Assembly: GCF_003576645.1 (NCBI RefSeq)
Contig: NC_044924.1
Location: 30,108,524-30,172,523 of the forward strand
Length of the DNA stretch: 64,000 nt
Direction: 5' to 3'
Origin: Ipomoea triloba
Lineage: Eukaryota > Streptophyta > Magnoliopsida > Solanales > Convolvulaceae
Within the stretch, counting starts at the first letter, position 1, and each line of letters starts with the position of its first letter. Under the pieces are notes generated by a model that was not told where the DNA came from, ran no database searches, and saw only the letters and a list, made by a program, of their open reading frames with translations. Below are positions 22,625 to 34,260 of this stretch, in pieces. The position numbers and the translations under genes were made by a program.

Positions 22625-22826
22625 GCGTCAGAAGTTTCAACTCCGGACGCGTAAACTAATGCGGTAATATTTTTGTAACTAAAATATTCACTATTTAATT
22701 ATTTTTTATTTTTTTTATTTTAAAAAAGGACCAGCTGCGTCCGAAGTATCCATTTGGACGCAGTTGGTCCGTAGGATTACAACACCTGCGTCCGAAGTTC
22801 CAGTTGGAACTTCGGACGCAGCTGCC
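22625..22826. repeat. CACTA subterminal repeats, left
   Basis: Several copies of a GCGTCCGAAGT-type motif in both orientations, including a palindrome at about 22790-22822 (CTGCGTCCGAAGTTCC and its inverse). In En/Spm such motifs are binding sites for the element's own DNA-binding protein. Confidence 0.8.
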
Positions 22827-22856
22827 TTTTAATTACTTATTTATTTATTTATTTTT

Positions 22857-24586
22857 GAGTTTTTTCCCAAAATGGTCCATCGACTATTGCTCATTCTCAA
22901 TTTTGCATTTCGACTTTCAATTGCACCTAATGTGGTCCCTCAACTTTCAAAAACTCACACAATTTGGTCCTCCGTTACATATTCCGTCAAATTAGTGTTA
23001 AAATAGAGGGCATTTTCGTCCATTTACCTATTGTTAGCCTAATAAACATTGAGAAATAGTTGAGGGACCATTTTGAGAATAGTCAAGGGACCATTTTGTG
23101 AAAAACTATTTTATTTATTTCATTTTTGTTTATTTTCATTTTGTATAGAATTTCTATACATTTTTTTCTTACAAATATAAATAGTTAAAATCGCGCAATC
23201 TAACCTCAAAATTTTTAACTTTCTTTACAAACTTTTCCCCTCTAAATATACAAACTATTCCTATGAAGTTTTACAATAAGTTTCGTAAATTTCATAAATA
23301 CTCATATACTTCTTCTTTTTTTTTTTTTTTTTATGTTCATAGACAATAAATCACTATATATCACATTAAATATTACTTTTACCATTGAAAATAATTTTTT
23401 TTTTCAAGCGTAGACACCGAAAGGTAAATTTTTCTAGTAAACTTCTCAGGTGAGCCGGAAAGTAAAATCTCGTCAATGTTTCCTGCAATATTTTCTGTAT
23501 TTGATTTCGAAGTAATTATTAAATTTTATATTAATTTACATTATTTAAGATATTGTATGACATCTTTTACATGTTTTCCTCTTCTTATTTTTTTATTAAT
23601 TATTAATTATTAAGGCAAGCATAATTTATTTTGTAATATGGACACATTATTTTTAATAATTTTGATTTAATTAAATTATACCTTAATTATAAAAATCCTA
23701 CCTAATAATTTTAGTATATTACACGAGACACAATAATTATTATAAATAATGTTTAATAATTGTCAATTTGTATTCAACAATAAAATTTATAGTTAATTTT
23801 TAAGTTAATCATAAAATCTTTTGTGTTGTGGGCACATTATTTTTAATTATTTGAGTTTAATAATATTATATCTTATTTATAAAAAAAATCCAAAGTAATA
23901 TATTTAGTGCTACGGATGTGACTGAGAATTATTTTAATCGGTGCTTAAAAAATGAGTATTTATAAAATTTACGAAACTTATTGTAAATTTGCATAGGAAT
24001 AGTTTGTATATTTAGATAGAGGGAAAATGTCTGTAAAAAAGTTAAAAAATTTTAAGATGGATTGCACGATTTTTACTATTTATATTTGTAAGAAAAAAAA
24101 TGTATAGAAATTCTTATTTTATAGAGTCTAAAAAATGAAAATAAACAAAAATGAAATAAATAAAATAGTTTAAAAAATGAAAATAAACAAAAATGAAATA
24201 AATAAAATAGTTTTAAAAATGAAAATAAACAAAAATGAAATAAATAAAATAGTTTTTCAAATGAAAATAAACAAAAATGAAATAAATAAAATAGTTTTTC
24301 TCAAAATGGTCCACAAAAATGAAATAAATAAAATAGTTTTTCTCAAAATGGTCCATTGACTATTTTCAAAATGGTCCCTCCACTATTTCTCAATGTTTAT
24401 TAGGCTAACAATAGGTAAATGGACGAAAATGCCCTCCATTTTAACACTGATTTGACGGAATATGTAACGGAGGACCAAATTGGGTGAGTTTTTGAAAGTC
24501 GAGGGACCACATTAGGTGCAATTGAAAGTCAAAATGCAAAATTGAGAATGAGCAATAGTCGAGGGACCATTTTTGGGAAAAAACTC
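22857..24586. mobile_element. MULE-type MITE with long TIRs, nested in the CACTA element (1730 bp)
   Basis: Ends GAGTTTTTTCCCAAAAATGG-like on both sides in inverted orientation, with arms of several hundred bp that pair over most of their length (for example GACGGAATATGTAACGGAGG against its inverse). A perfect 9-bp duplication TTTATTTTT lies at 22848-22856 and 24587-24595. No coding capacity; a 41-bp tandem repeat lies in the right arm. Confidence 0.9.
24136..24345. repeat. 41-bp tandem repeat, about four to five copies
   Basis: The unit AAAATGAAAATAAACAAAAA TGAAATAAATAAAATAGTTT is repeated in the right arm of the nested MITE, with a GGTCCA-containing spacer in the last copies. It makes an open frame that is not a gene. 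Confidence 0.88.
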
Positions 24587-24639
24587 TTTATTTTTCAAAT
24601 ACGCATTTTAGATCTGGATCTGAGGATCTCTCCACATCG

Positions 24640-24842
24640 CCGCTCCATCGTCTTCAACCTCCAAAAACCATCGCCGCACCATCGTCTTCCCCACAGCCTT
24701 CTCTCACGCCCAGCCGCCGTCCTCCGCCTCACGCCCTCGCCTCACGCTCAGTCGCCGCTGCTCCTCTCCGCCAGACGCAGCTGCCGCACCTCCTCGCCGC
24801 CGGTCGCCCCGCTCCTCGCCGTTGCTCGCCGATACTCTCAGG
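24640..24842 (+). other. GC-rich first-exon-like segment inside the CACTA element
   Basis: A C-rich, CpG-containing block unlike its surroundings ends in CTCTCAG|GTACGTACTT, a strong splice donor. It resembles the 5' leader of a host gene and may be the first exon of one of the captured genes. I cannot assign it. Confidence 0.4.
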
Positions 24843-25497
24843 TACGTACTTATGCCTGTACGGTACTCTCTCGTCTCCTCTCTGTCACTGTCTATCCTCT
24901 CAGAGATCAATAATTTGTTTCTTTTTTCTTAAGAAAAATAAAATAAATCCCACAGCAATAAAAGCTGCTTAATTTTTCATTTACACTATTTTCTCTATAC
25001 ATAGTTCCATTGTGAAATACCAATCAAGTTGATCCAATTGAAAGGGATTACAATTTCACTTGAGAACATGAGCATCCTTTTGCAGAGCCTTATATTAGCT
25101 TCGTGGCATTTTTATTCTACCAGAATTCGTTGTACTATATAAGTCAGCTTTGCTTAGGCCATTTGCTTTTTGACAGGAGGTAAGCTGTGTGATTACTGAA
25201 ATTGGTTCTTCTTTCTTTACCGCTCTCACATTGGGATAGCTTGTACTTGTATGACTAAGCTGATAGAAAAAGGATTACATTGAGACTAGTTTAATAGATG
25301 TTGGAAAAGGATGAATATATTGAAGGAAAATATGACTGATGATAGTTGCTATCTTCACAATGCCATATTTTGGTGGAAGTGAAGTCAAATATTTAACTGC
25401 TGAACTCCATATACCAAAAGAAATGAATACATTCATTATTTAGTACAATTCTGAGTATTAGAGATTCAGAGTGCCTATTTTGCTAGATTGACAGGCT

Positions 25498-26125
25498 GTT
25501 GTCTACATTTCATCAATGGGAGTGCATTCCTAATAGTGGAGAGCATCAACAACTTGTGAAGGAGCTTCTTTCTGCGTGTGAGAGCATTTCATGGCAGGTA
25601 TGGGGCTCACAGGGTCATCAAATGTAGTTTAGTTAGTCTTCAATAGGCAATTACTATATGTCACTTGATTACTTGGAGGCATCTTTAAAAACTTAAGCTC
25701 CATATATGATATCACGTTTATTAACTGGACTTGCACTAATTTTTGCACCTTTAGATGTTAAGTTCTAGTCTGTCAATACTGAAAAATGTTTTTGCAATAG
25801 GAAGGTGGATGAATTGGACAAGACAATTTCTATTGCCTCAAAAGATCCTTCTTGGTATGGTATAAATGAAGTTGAGCTTGAAAAGCGGAGAAGGTGGATG
25901 AGCCCAAAGTGGAGCCCAAAGTTATATTCTCGGGTATTCTGGCTATATCTTTATTAACGCAGTTCAAGTGGAGCCCAAAGTTATACTTAACATTTTAGTT
26001 TCTCTTCTGCTTGTCATAATTTAAGGATCTGCTTTGTGCAGGCAGCAAGATGATGAGCTGGATGAATTTAGTGCTAGTGTAAAAAGAATTGCTTCTTTTG
26101 GGAGTGTGTTTACTCTTGGTCAGTT
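25498..26125 (+). pseudogene. Captured syntaxin-6-type SNARE gene fragments
   Basis: Three exon pieces. 25498-25598 encodes LLSTFHQWECIPNSGEHQQL and on to ESISWQ, then GTATGG. 25803-25893 encodes VDELDKTISIASKDPSWYGI NEVELEKRRRWMS, the hallmark of the Syntaxin-6 N-terminal domain. 26041-26125 encodes QQDDELDEFSASVKRIAS, the start of a Qc-type SNARE motif. Such proteins (plant SYP61 and relatives) drive fusion at the trans-Golgi. The start, linker and membrane anchor are missing and the SNARE motif degrades after about 18 residues. Introns are kept, so capture was from genomic DNA. Confidence 0.82.
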
Positions 26126-26570
26126 GAGCCAATGGTCAATGGCTTCTTTGAAGCTAAGTAATTATGGACTATTGCAACTCAACTTTTATTACAGCTGTAA
26201 AGTGGTGCAATATGCAAAGATATTAAGTCATTTTGCAGTCATTTCTATTATTGCAAGCTAAGCTTATAATTTAAGTTTAAAAACTTAGCTATCACAAGAA
26301 AGACCAGAAAAATGCCTCTGCTAAGTGCTAACACCACAAAATGCCTCATAATGAAAAGACTAAAAGCCAATGAGATACCTAAATAGAAAAGGGATAAAAG
26401 TAAAATTCCCTGATCAATTAGTTTGGATAAAATTGAAGATTGATCAAACAAGACTTTACTAGAATCATTATTTTTCTATAGTTTTTATGAGAATCATTAT
26501 CCTGTTAAGTATAAACAATCTACACCTCTCACCATTATGATGACCATGTTGTTTCTTCTGTTTACTGCAG

Positions 26571-28349
26571 GTATAAACCAAGTGAAGAGACACTGCTACA
26601 GATTGATCGGTTCTATTTAAGCATAATTGCTGAATGTGATATGACTACAAATCGAAAACTGGCACCATTATCACGCCCATTAAGTCAACAAAGTGGTGCA
26701 TCAGCAGCATCTACCACTGTATCTACTTTACCAGTGTCAAGTTTTGCCTCAGCTGGACTTGTGAAGTCCTTAAATTATGTTTGTTCCTGCAGCTGTCACA
26801 TTTGTTGAGAAAATCCTTCAATTCCCAACTAAACCCTTCAAATGTTAAAGAATCTCCAAAGAATAAAGAAATTTCTACTGTATCTGCGTTTGATTCACCA
26901 ATTCTCGAAGAAGTTGATACCCTGGAAGATCATGATTTCATGGCAGTAGATGTATTGCGCTGGTACAGAGACCAACAACTGTCATCAACTTTGCCTAATA
27001 GGTAGTTAATTTGTTTGGTGGTGCTACTGTTGTTAAAGTTTTGATTACTCACTTTGTTTGGCATTTCATGATTTTGGAAACCTAAACTTTCAGTGACCAA
27101 ATTTTGAACCCCAAAGATGTTGGTGGCCATAATTTCCTAGAAGTAGGTGCTGCAGCTCTGCTTGTAGGGGACATGGAAGCCAAAATGAAGGGTGAGCCTT
27201 GGAGAATCTTTGGCAGTGCTGAAATGCCTTACCTAGATCAACTATTGCAACCATCTTTGCTGACTACTGTCACAGATTCTGCCTCTGCTCATGCACACTT
27301 AAGAGCAATAACAGCACTAAAGCGCTCTAAAGCAGGGCCTAATCAAATATGGTATATTCCTACTCAGTACCTCAAAGACTATTATATAAGTCTTTTATTC
27401 TTCTTAACTTGGCTTTATCATTGTTGTTGAAGTTGTCTAACTTTATTCTTTTGTTATGCAATAGTTTTACTTTAATTTTTTTGGTTCCACTCAAAATTGC
27501 TTTTGATACATTTTACAACACCTCAAAAGAATATTCAGATTGAAGTTTTGGGACCAGCTTAATGTCTTATTTCATCCTCTAACTTCTGCAAAATTAGTCT
27601 CAAACAAAAATCATGTGAAATCTAATTTTACCTATTCTTTTCTTATTCTAAATAAATAGGGAGGATTCTCCAGTGAGCACCTTCCGTCCTCGTGCTAAGC
27701 CACTCTTTCAGTATCGACACTACAGGTATCAAAAAGACTGAAACTTCTTATTTTTGAAGAGAACATAAAACCTCTCCTATTTCTTTATTATGTAGATCAA
27801 GAAAAAGCTGTTTGATAAAAAATAGTTTCAACGGAGAAATGCCTCTTTTGAGAGTGGAATGTACTTTCACAGTACCTTCTATTCCACCACCATGTACCAC
27901 TATTTTTGTTCCATATGCCAATTTATTTCATGGTGCAAGATGTTTATTAACAGTTTAGGGGATTACTGTATACATGCTAGATATGTGAAGTTTTGAATTT
28001 CTCTTCACTCGTGTTTGCAATTGATTGTATATGTCATATACCATTGTATGGGGAATGTGTGAAGCAATTGAGTTCCCGTTCAAATATGAAAATTTTCTGG
28101 CTTGATTTGTCATTTTCGGCTTATCCTTCCCTCAATGTCTCTTACACTGAATGTTTGATCATTGCTAGTGAACAACAACCATTGCGACTAAATCCTGCAG
28201 AGGTGTGTGAAGTTATAGCTGCTGTTTGCTCAGAGACTCCTGCTCCAAATGCTCTTTTCATGACTACCTCATCTAAATTAAGTAACAACAGTGGGAAGCC
28301 ATCAATAGATGTAGCTGCTAGTGTTCTTGTAAAACTAGCAATTGACATG
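26571..28349 (+). pseudogene. Captured fragment of a conserved plant gene (At3g12590-like, function unknown)
   Basis: Exon pieces in order: 26571 on (YKPSEETLLQIDRFYLSIIA), 26792-27001 (LSHLLRKSFNSQLNP to DVLRWYRDQQLSS), about 27093-27350 (NFLEVGAAALLVGDMEAKMK to KAGPNQIW), 27660-27725 (DSPVSTFRPRARPLFQYRHY) and 28169-28349 (EQQPLRLNPAEVCEVIAAVC to VLVKLAIDM). I recall the same string of motifs from a long conserved plant protein of unknown function represented by Arabidopsis At3g12590. Most exon borders show GT-AG. Part between the first two pieces is deleted and the rest of the gene is absent. Confidence 0.72.
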
Positions 28350-28534
28350 TAAGTGCTGTTGATTTATTTATATTAGTATATTACATTTCTTGACTCAGGC
28401 TACTGTGATGGTTGGGAGAATATGAATTGATGCTTTGCATCACTCCTTGGAGTTCAAGGATGAAATATATTGTACAGGAATTGTATTACTATTATTATAT
28501 CAAAGATTTTTATTTTTTTTAAATATATATGACT

Positions 28535-28680
28535 ATCTGCGTCTGGAACTGAACGCAGATAGTCATTTTTAATATAAAAAATACCAGCTGGCAGTTTCGG
28601 ACGCAGTTGGTGACTATCTGCGTCTCTGGCATATGCGTCGCAAATAGTCCATAACTCCAGACGCAAATACCCCTTTTTTG
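28535..28680. repeat. CACTA subterminal repeats, right
   Basis: CTGCGTCTGG, GGACGCAGTTGG and CCAGACGCAAAT-like motifs in both orientations next to the right TIR, matching the left-end motif set. Confidence 0.8.
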
Positions 28681-28779
28681 TACTAGTGAACTCCTAATTA
28701 AAGAGGTAAATAATAGAACAATTAATTAATCTACCCAAGGTGTCCACGCAGCAGACCGCTATTTACATACAAATGCTGT

Positions 28780-29012
28780 GATTTGTCAGGTGGATGTGGT
28801 TGTGTTTCCAGACCGAGGTGAGAGCTTCTATGCCTTTGTTATTTTATCTCCATCAAAAGACTTCATTGCTGCACGCCAAGAACCTCTTAGCTATCTTGAC
28901 GATCCTCATACGATCGAAGCTTTGACTGTAATAGAAGCACTCTCTTAGATGTTGGACAAAAGTTGGAGGAGGATTCGAGTGGAATCTAATTGCTTAAATG
29001 TTGTTCTCTACT
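28780..29012 (+). pseudogene. RNase H-like (RVT_3) remnant
   Basis: Reads VDVVVFPDRGESFYAFVILS, then a DPHTIEALTVIEALS block, a TAG where Trp is usual, and SWRRIRVESNCLNVV. This is the first two-thirds of the plant RNase H domain, with the first and last acidic residues recognisable. A lone fragment of a dead LINE or of a captured nuclear RNase H-like gene. Confidence 0.6.
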
Positions 29013-29129
29013 AATTAAACTCGCTAGCCTTGGATTACACATATGCTGGTTGTATTATTGAAGGTTGTCGTTCTTTAACCAGACACTTCACATGGTGTCT
29101 TTCTGTCATATTATATTATATATTAACGA

Positions 29130-29930
29130 ATCAACTGGCTACAAAATGAGACGATGGAATCAATTCCATTGCAATTACGTTAACACATCGGTGACAAAAA
29201 ATACGACGCCCTATATGTCTGTCGCGCTATGGCGATGGAATCAGCAACGAAAATAAATTTTGTTGCAATGTTTGGTGCAAATATAAATTCGACCTTTGAG
29301 GTTGGCAACGGAACTTGCGATGATCATTCTTTCTGTCACTAAAATATTTAATTTTGCAAGCAAAGTTTGTTTTTGCTACAGAATGAGACGATGAAATCAA
29401 TTTCGTCGCTAATATGTTAACACATTGGCGACAGAAAATGTGACGCCCTACATGCCTGTTGCACAATTGTGATGGAATTAGCAATGGAAATTAATTCTAT
29501 TGCGATGTTTTGGCGCAAAGGTTGATTTGACGTTTGAGGTTGGCAACAGAACTTGTGACAATCATTATTTCCGTCTCTAAAATGTTTAATTTTTAAGGAA
29601 CCTTTTCTTTTTAGTTATAGAATGAGAATACGGAATCAATAACACATTGGCTATAGAAAATGCGACGCCCTATATGTTCGCCGCGCTATAGCGATGGAAT
29701 CAACAACGAAAACTAATTTCGTTGCATTGTTTGGTGCAAAAGATATATTTGATGTTTAAGGTTGGCAACAGAACTTGCGACCATCATTCTTTCCATCGCG
29801 AGAATATTTAATTTCGTAAGTAAAGTTTATTTTCACTACATAATGCAACGATGGAATCAATCCCGTAGTCAATATGTTGACAGATTGGGGACAGAAACTG
29901 TGACGCCCTATATGTTTGTTGCGTATGTAC
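29130..29930. repeat. Tandem repeat, about 3.3 copies of a roughly 215-240-bp unit
   Basis: ACGCCCTATATG-type landmarks occur at about 29209, 29450, 29667 and 29905. Each unit also holds GCGATGGAATCA, GTTGGCAACGGAACTTGCG and CATCATTCTTTC variants. The motifs resemble the GCGATGGAAT/CGTCGC subterminal repeats at 33140-33742, so this may be the left side of the same CACTA family. Confidence 0.75.
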
Positions 29931-29999
29931 TAATAAATATAATAACAGTTAGTAATATTATAACAAGAATAAAAATTATGTTGGTGTAATAATGTGAAT

Positions 30000-30175
30000 T
30001 ACGGAGTAATAACTTGTACGTCTTCATTTTATTATTTGTACAATGATAAGCCATTTCCAAAGTTACTATCTTTCACTTTTTACTTTTCCATTTATGTACA
30101 AACTTTTAGTAATGACATATTACATTAACTATTTATTATTCTTATCTTATTCATTGTAAATTATTTCCTAACATT

Positions 30176-30212
<37 letters not shown>

Positions 30213-30735
30213 CTACAACAACAACGATGATGAGCATTTTATTTTTATATAACATTATTATAACAATTAAATTAGTGTCCACAAAATTAAAGTTATGAAT
30301 TCATATGCTATTCGATATTGAATTAAGAATATTTAATTTATTTTAATATGAGAATTATTAGGACATCATTATTATTATCTATTATAACTATCTACAATAA
30401 TATTCATCTTTACTACGCATACTAGTTTTACTACAAGTTTAAAATAGTCATTTTGATTATATACAGAATAATCATTTTTATTTTATATTAATTATTTAAT
30501 ATTTTATGAATATTTAAATAGAAGTAGATTTTGATCATACACAAATGTAAGAAATAATTAAATAATTATTTTTCTAAATTATTTCGAAAGTATATTTCTT
30601 GTAATCATTAATTCAAAACTATATCATTTTGATAATTTAAACAAATAAATAAATAAATAGAAAAAAATATTTATTTATTGTAATTTTGAAAACTACTCCG
30701 TAACTCTTAAACAATTCAAAATTCAAATTCAAATT
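30000..30735. other. AT-rich gene-free DNA
   Basis: Contains an (AAT)n run at about 30178-30210. No coding similarity seen. Confidence 0.6.
30178..30210. repeat. (AAT)n microsatellite
   Basis: About ten AAT repeats. Confidence 0.9.
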
Positions 30736-30744
30736 TCCCGGTAC

Positions 30745-32450
30745 CCTAAATTCTAAATGCGGTGCCACTCTTCCAAATTCCCTACGACGCCTGCTGTGAC
30801 TCCGACTCCACTGGTGCAACCGACACCGTTGGCTCCCGCCTTCCGCTGTGAGTCTGCGATGAATTGACAACAGCGGACAACGAAGCAAGCAGAAGCCAAG
30901 GCCGATGACGCCGACGCAGCCGCCTCCCGTCCTCCCCTGCGAATTGCCAATCTTAGGTATTTCTTTGATTCTTTGACTGAAATCTTTGGTATTAAATTAT
31001 ACAAACTTGAACTGTGTTGTTGTGGGCTAGCAGGTAATCGGCGACGAATAAGACATGTGTTATTATCGGATTTTCTTCTCTAAGATTTTTTTTGTTTCTG
31101 TTTATCAGTTTTGTAAGCCTTTGTAGAAACTTATTGCATTTATTCTAGTTTTTAATTGGAATCTTGAGCTATTATGGAGTACTCTATTATTGTTGCAGAA
31201 ATTCAAGTTCAATACAGGCTTGTTCAAAAAAGGGGAAAAAATAGACAAAAAAAAAACAGGAAAAAACTTGAGCAGGATGTTGTGTATTGGCATTACAATA
31301 ATGAACAAAATGCCAAATTAAGTAACAGTTAGTGGATTATTGCAGGTTTAGTCGATAATGATTTCTTTTGGACAATTATATGTATAATTCCTACATTCAA
31401 TTAATGGACCTACAGCTCAAGTAGTATTTATTATTTTGAGATATTAAACTCACCAAAAAGGTGAGTAGCAGGAATTGGTTTGGTGTGATGTCTATAACTT
31501 GTGTGGCATTTTCATGACTCAGGTTTTGGTACTTCTCCCGCTAACCTCTGGTGAATAGTTCCTTAAAATGCACACCCTCCAGAACCAAAAGACTTTGATG
31601 GGAACATCGAAGGTGATGGACAAACCCCACAGCTGTGCCTACCTCACATTAATGAAGTTGAGGTTAATGGCATTACTATGAAGGTTAAATCTTGTGATAC
31701 CTGCATGCTCTACAGACCTCCTTGTTCAATATGCAACAACTGTGTTGAAAGATTTGACCACCACGCCCTTGGGTTGGTAATGCTAAAATTTTCACCACTT
31801 ACTCTTGATATGAAATCAGACTTTATGTTGTGTAGTTTGATTGTTTTATCTTTCGAATAGCTGGAATAGAACTGTCTTTTTTCCCAATGAATTTGCATCC
31901 TTAAAATCTGACAATTTTTTGTTGCAGAGGAACTACTGGTTCTTTTTCATGTTTGTGTTCTCTACGACTCTTCTTTGTATATATGTGTTTGGTTAATTGT
32001 TAGGTCTACAATAGAAGGGATGTTGAAGATACAACAATATGGAAGGCAATGATTAAAACCCCTGCTTCTATGGTTCTAATAGCTTACAGCCTTACACCTT
32101 CATTTCAGTACGGTTTGTTGGTGGTCTTACTGCCGTTTCATTTATACCTCATCAACACAAATTAGGTAAAGATCATTTCTTAAAACTTGAACTATTAATT
32201 TATTTTTTTTTTGGAAAACTTGAACTACTATTAATGGGCTAGAATTGTGAATAGATTAGTTTTCACCTTTCAAAACAAGTTGGGTCTTGAACATGAATGT
32301 GTTTTGAATTTTGTGCAGAGTACTTATGAAAACATTATATATGGATAATGATGGCGAGCAAACCCCTATAACGAAGGAGTGGTGCAAAATTTTTTAGAGA
32401 TATTATCTACCTCCATCGAATGATTTCAGGGGATCCTGCATTACCAGCTA
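30745..32450 (+). pseudogene. Protein S-acyltransferase (DHHC) pseudogene
   Basis: A leader-like GC-rich block at 30745-30957 ends AATCTTAG|GTATTT. Coding similarity starts near 31570 with NAHPPEPKDFDGN, then GQTPQLCLPHINEVEVNGIT and KSCDTCMLYRPPCSICNNCV ERFDHH, the cysteine-rich core of plant DHHC palmitoyltransferases. The active DHHC is broken: a base is lost at the Cys codon (DHHALG) and a short RCSH-like stretch is missing. Later exons give NYWFFFMFVFSTTLLCIYVF (a membrane span), TTIWKAMIKTPASMVLIAYS and NPYN. A stop precedes NAHPP. The N-terminal membrane spans are absent. Dead copy. Confidence 0.75.
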
Positions 32451-33139
32451 GACATACAGTGGGGTTTTTTTTAGTCCAAACATGAGCAAAGCTGTGTGAG
32501 CATAAATATAATATGTGCAGTCCAACTATCAGTTTAGGCTTTTAGTTGATATGGAGCACATGCTTTAATTTGGTATCAGAGCCACCCAAATGATCATGAG
32601 TTCGAATCTCCGCGCCACTCTAAAAAAGAGACTTCCACGTGTTACGCTCTCGGAAATATATAATATGTGCAACTGGCGATCCAGTTGGGGGAGAACAAGC
32701 GCAAGTTGGGAAATGTCACTTGATATTCTCGCAACCAAATCGGATGGGTGGGAGTAGCAGTGGTGGTTTGAATGCAACGAGGCTAATTGATGTTAAACTG
32801 TGTTTAGCAAATAGTACATCTTTTTTTCTTTTTCTTTTTTTTTTTTTTGAAAAATAACAAATAGTACTTACTAGTTAGTATGTCAAAAATGCTGGCTTGG
32901 TGTATGATCTCTGACCTTTGAACCTACAACTCAAGTACTACGTAGTATTTATTAAATTATACAAACTTAATATTATTGTATTATTGTTTAGACATGAATT
33001 TGGTATTAACTACAACATTAAGTTTTTTGAACTATAAATTAGTATTACTTTTGATTAAAATTATATTGTATTTTAGTTTTAATAGTATTATATTTTTGTT
33101 CATAAATATAATTACATATTTACATTTTAAATATTATCA

Positions 33140-33742
33140 TTAGAGTTTTAACAAAATAACCAGTGACAAAATTTGTAACGAAATAACTGGCGACAAGATC
33201 GCGATGGCAATTATTTTTGTTGTTTTTTTACGATGGAATTTTGTGACGGAAGATGAAATTTGCAACTGAAAGGTTAGTGACGGAATCACGACAATAATTT
33301 GTTCTGTTGCTTTCTTACGATAGGATTTTGTTACGGAATACGAAATTTGCAACGGAACGGTTAGCTACAGAATTGTGACGACAATTATTTCCGTCGTTAT
33401 ATTTCATGACGATAATAGGTGACAGAATATGAGTTTCGCGATGGAATTTTTTTTACGTGATAGCGATGGAAGGAAACATATTCGTTGCCAAAACCGCGAT
33501 GAACTCGCAACGGAACGAATACCGTTGCCAGCTTCGCGACGAAAAATTCTGTTGCCGTTTTTCGTTGCCACCGCTCGCGACGCATTATTACTGTCGCGAA
33601 ATGAAATACGACAAGCCTTAACACTACGGAATATATTCCGTCGCGAAAATGTAAAATTCCATCGTAAAACGTGATTTGCAACAGAATTTTGCATTTTTGC
33701 GATAGAATTTTCCCGTCGCGAATCGTGAATTTTCTTGTAGTG
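33140..33742 (-). mobile_element. Orphan CACTA end with subterminal repeats
   Basis: The segment ends AATTTTCTTGTAGTG at 33742; on the minus strand this reads CACTACAAGAAAATT, the commonest CACTA terminus in plants. Inside are many GCGATGGAA, CGTCGCGA and CGTTGC motifs in both orientations. No matching left terminus was found in the window, so the element's extent is unknown; the related array at 29130-29930 may belong to it. Confidence 0.75.
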
Positions 33743-34260
33743 ACCCTCAACACAGATGGATCAAAAAAGACATCGACGAGGTTGGCGAGCGCAAGTGGCT
33801 TGATTCGCGATCATCTTGGCAATTGGTTGGTCGGCTTCATATCCAATATTTTCACTACATCAAGTTTTAATTTATAGCAGAACTCTGGGGCATTAGAGAA
33901 GGCCTCCTCATCGCCAAACAGCGTAACTTTGAGCGCATTATCGTGGAAACCGACTCGGAGGCGGTGAGTCAAGCCTTGAGAGAGAGCTAGGATATCATGA
34001 CCAATGATAATACTTTAATCTCAGACTGCAAGTCCCTCATTGGGCAGTTTGTTAGCATCAAGCTTAAACACATGTTTCGCGAAGGTAATCAATGTGCAGA
34101 TCTTCTAGCAAATTGGGGTCACGGCGCTCCTTGGGGTACAACCATTTTGGAAGACCCTCCGGATAGACTAAGAGATCTCCTGTTACGTGATGCTCAGAGT
34201 GTGGCTACTAGTCGACGTTATTAATGGTTGGGACTTCGGTCCCTTCCCCTTACCAAAAAT
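33743..34260 (+). mobile_element. LINE 3' end with RNase H domain, decayed
   Basis: Reads LNTDGSKKTSTRLASASGLI RD, then a stop after FTTSSFNL, ELWGIREGLLIAKQRNFERI, VETDSEAVSQAL, a second stop, and HMFREGNQCADLLANWGH. These are the Asp, Glu, Asp and C-terminal blocks of the RVT_3 RNase H. A GGACTTCGGTCCCTTCCCC tail with an A-rich end near 34250 follows. The CACTA end abuts it on the left, so the CACTA probably inserted into this LINE. Confidence 0.82.

Larger units (their letters stand above)
22588..28688. mobile_element. Non-autonomous CACTA element carrying host gene fragments (6.1 kb)
   Basis: Left end CACTAGTACAAAATAG at 22588 and the inverse right end TTTTTTGTACTAGTG at 28688 give a CACTA TIR of about 13 bp, with 3-bp target duplication AAC on both sides. 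Subterminal repeats built on CTGCGTCCGAAG and its inverse occur at 22625-22825 and 28535-28670, as in En/Spm elements. No TNP2-like transposase is visible. The interior holds exon fragments of a SNARE gene and of a second conserved plant gene, all in plus orientation with introns, plus a nested MULE MITE. Confidence 0.9.

Noticed and set aside
24177..24359. 60-codon open frame with KMKINKNEINKIVF repeats
   Set aside because: It is a translation of the 41-bp AT-rich tandem repeat inside a MITE arm.
25498..28349. A working SNARE gene at this locus
   Set aside because: Start, linker and anchor are missing, and the pieces sit inside a CACTA element together with parts of an unrelated gene.
32565..32620. 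TTTGGTATCAGAGCC as an LTR element primer-binding site or tRNA gene
   Set aside because: No LTRs or coding flank it and no full tRNA fold is visible; it looks like a tRNA-derived repeat remnant.
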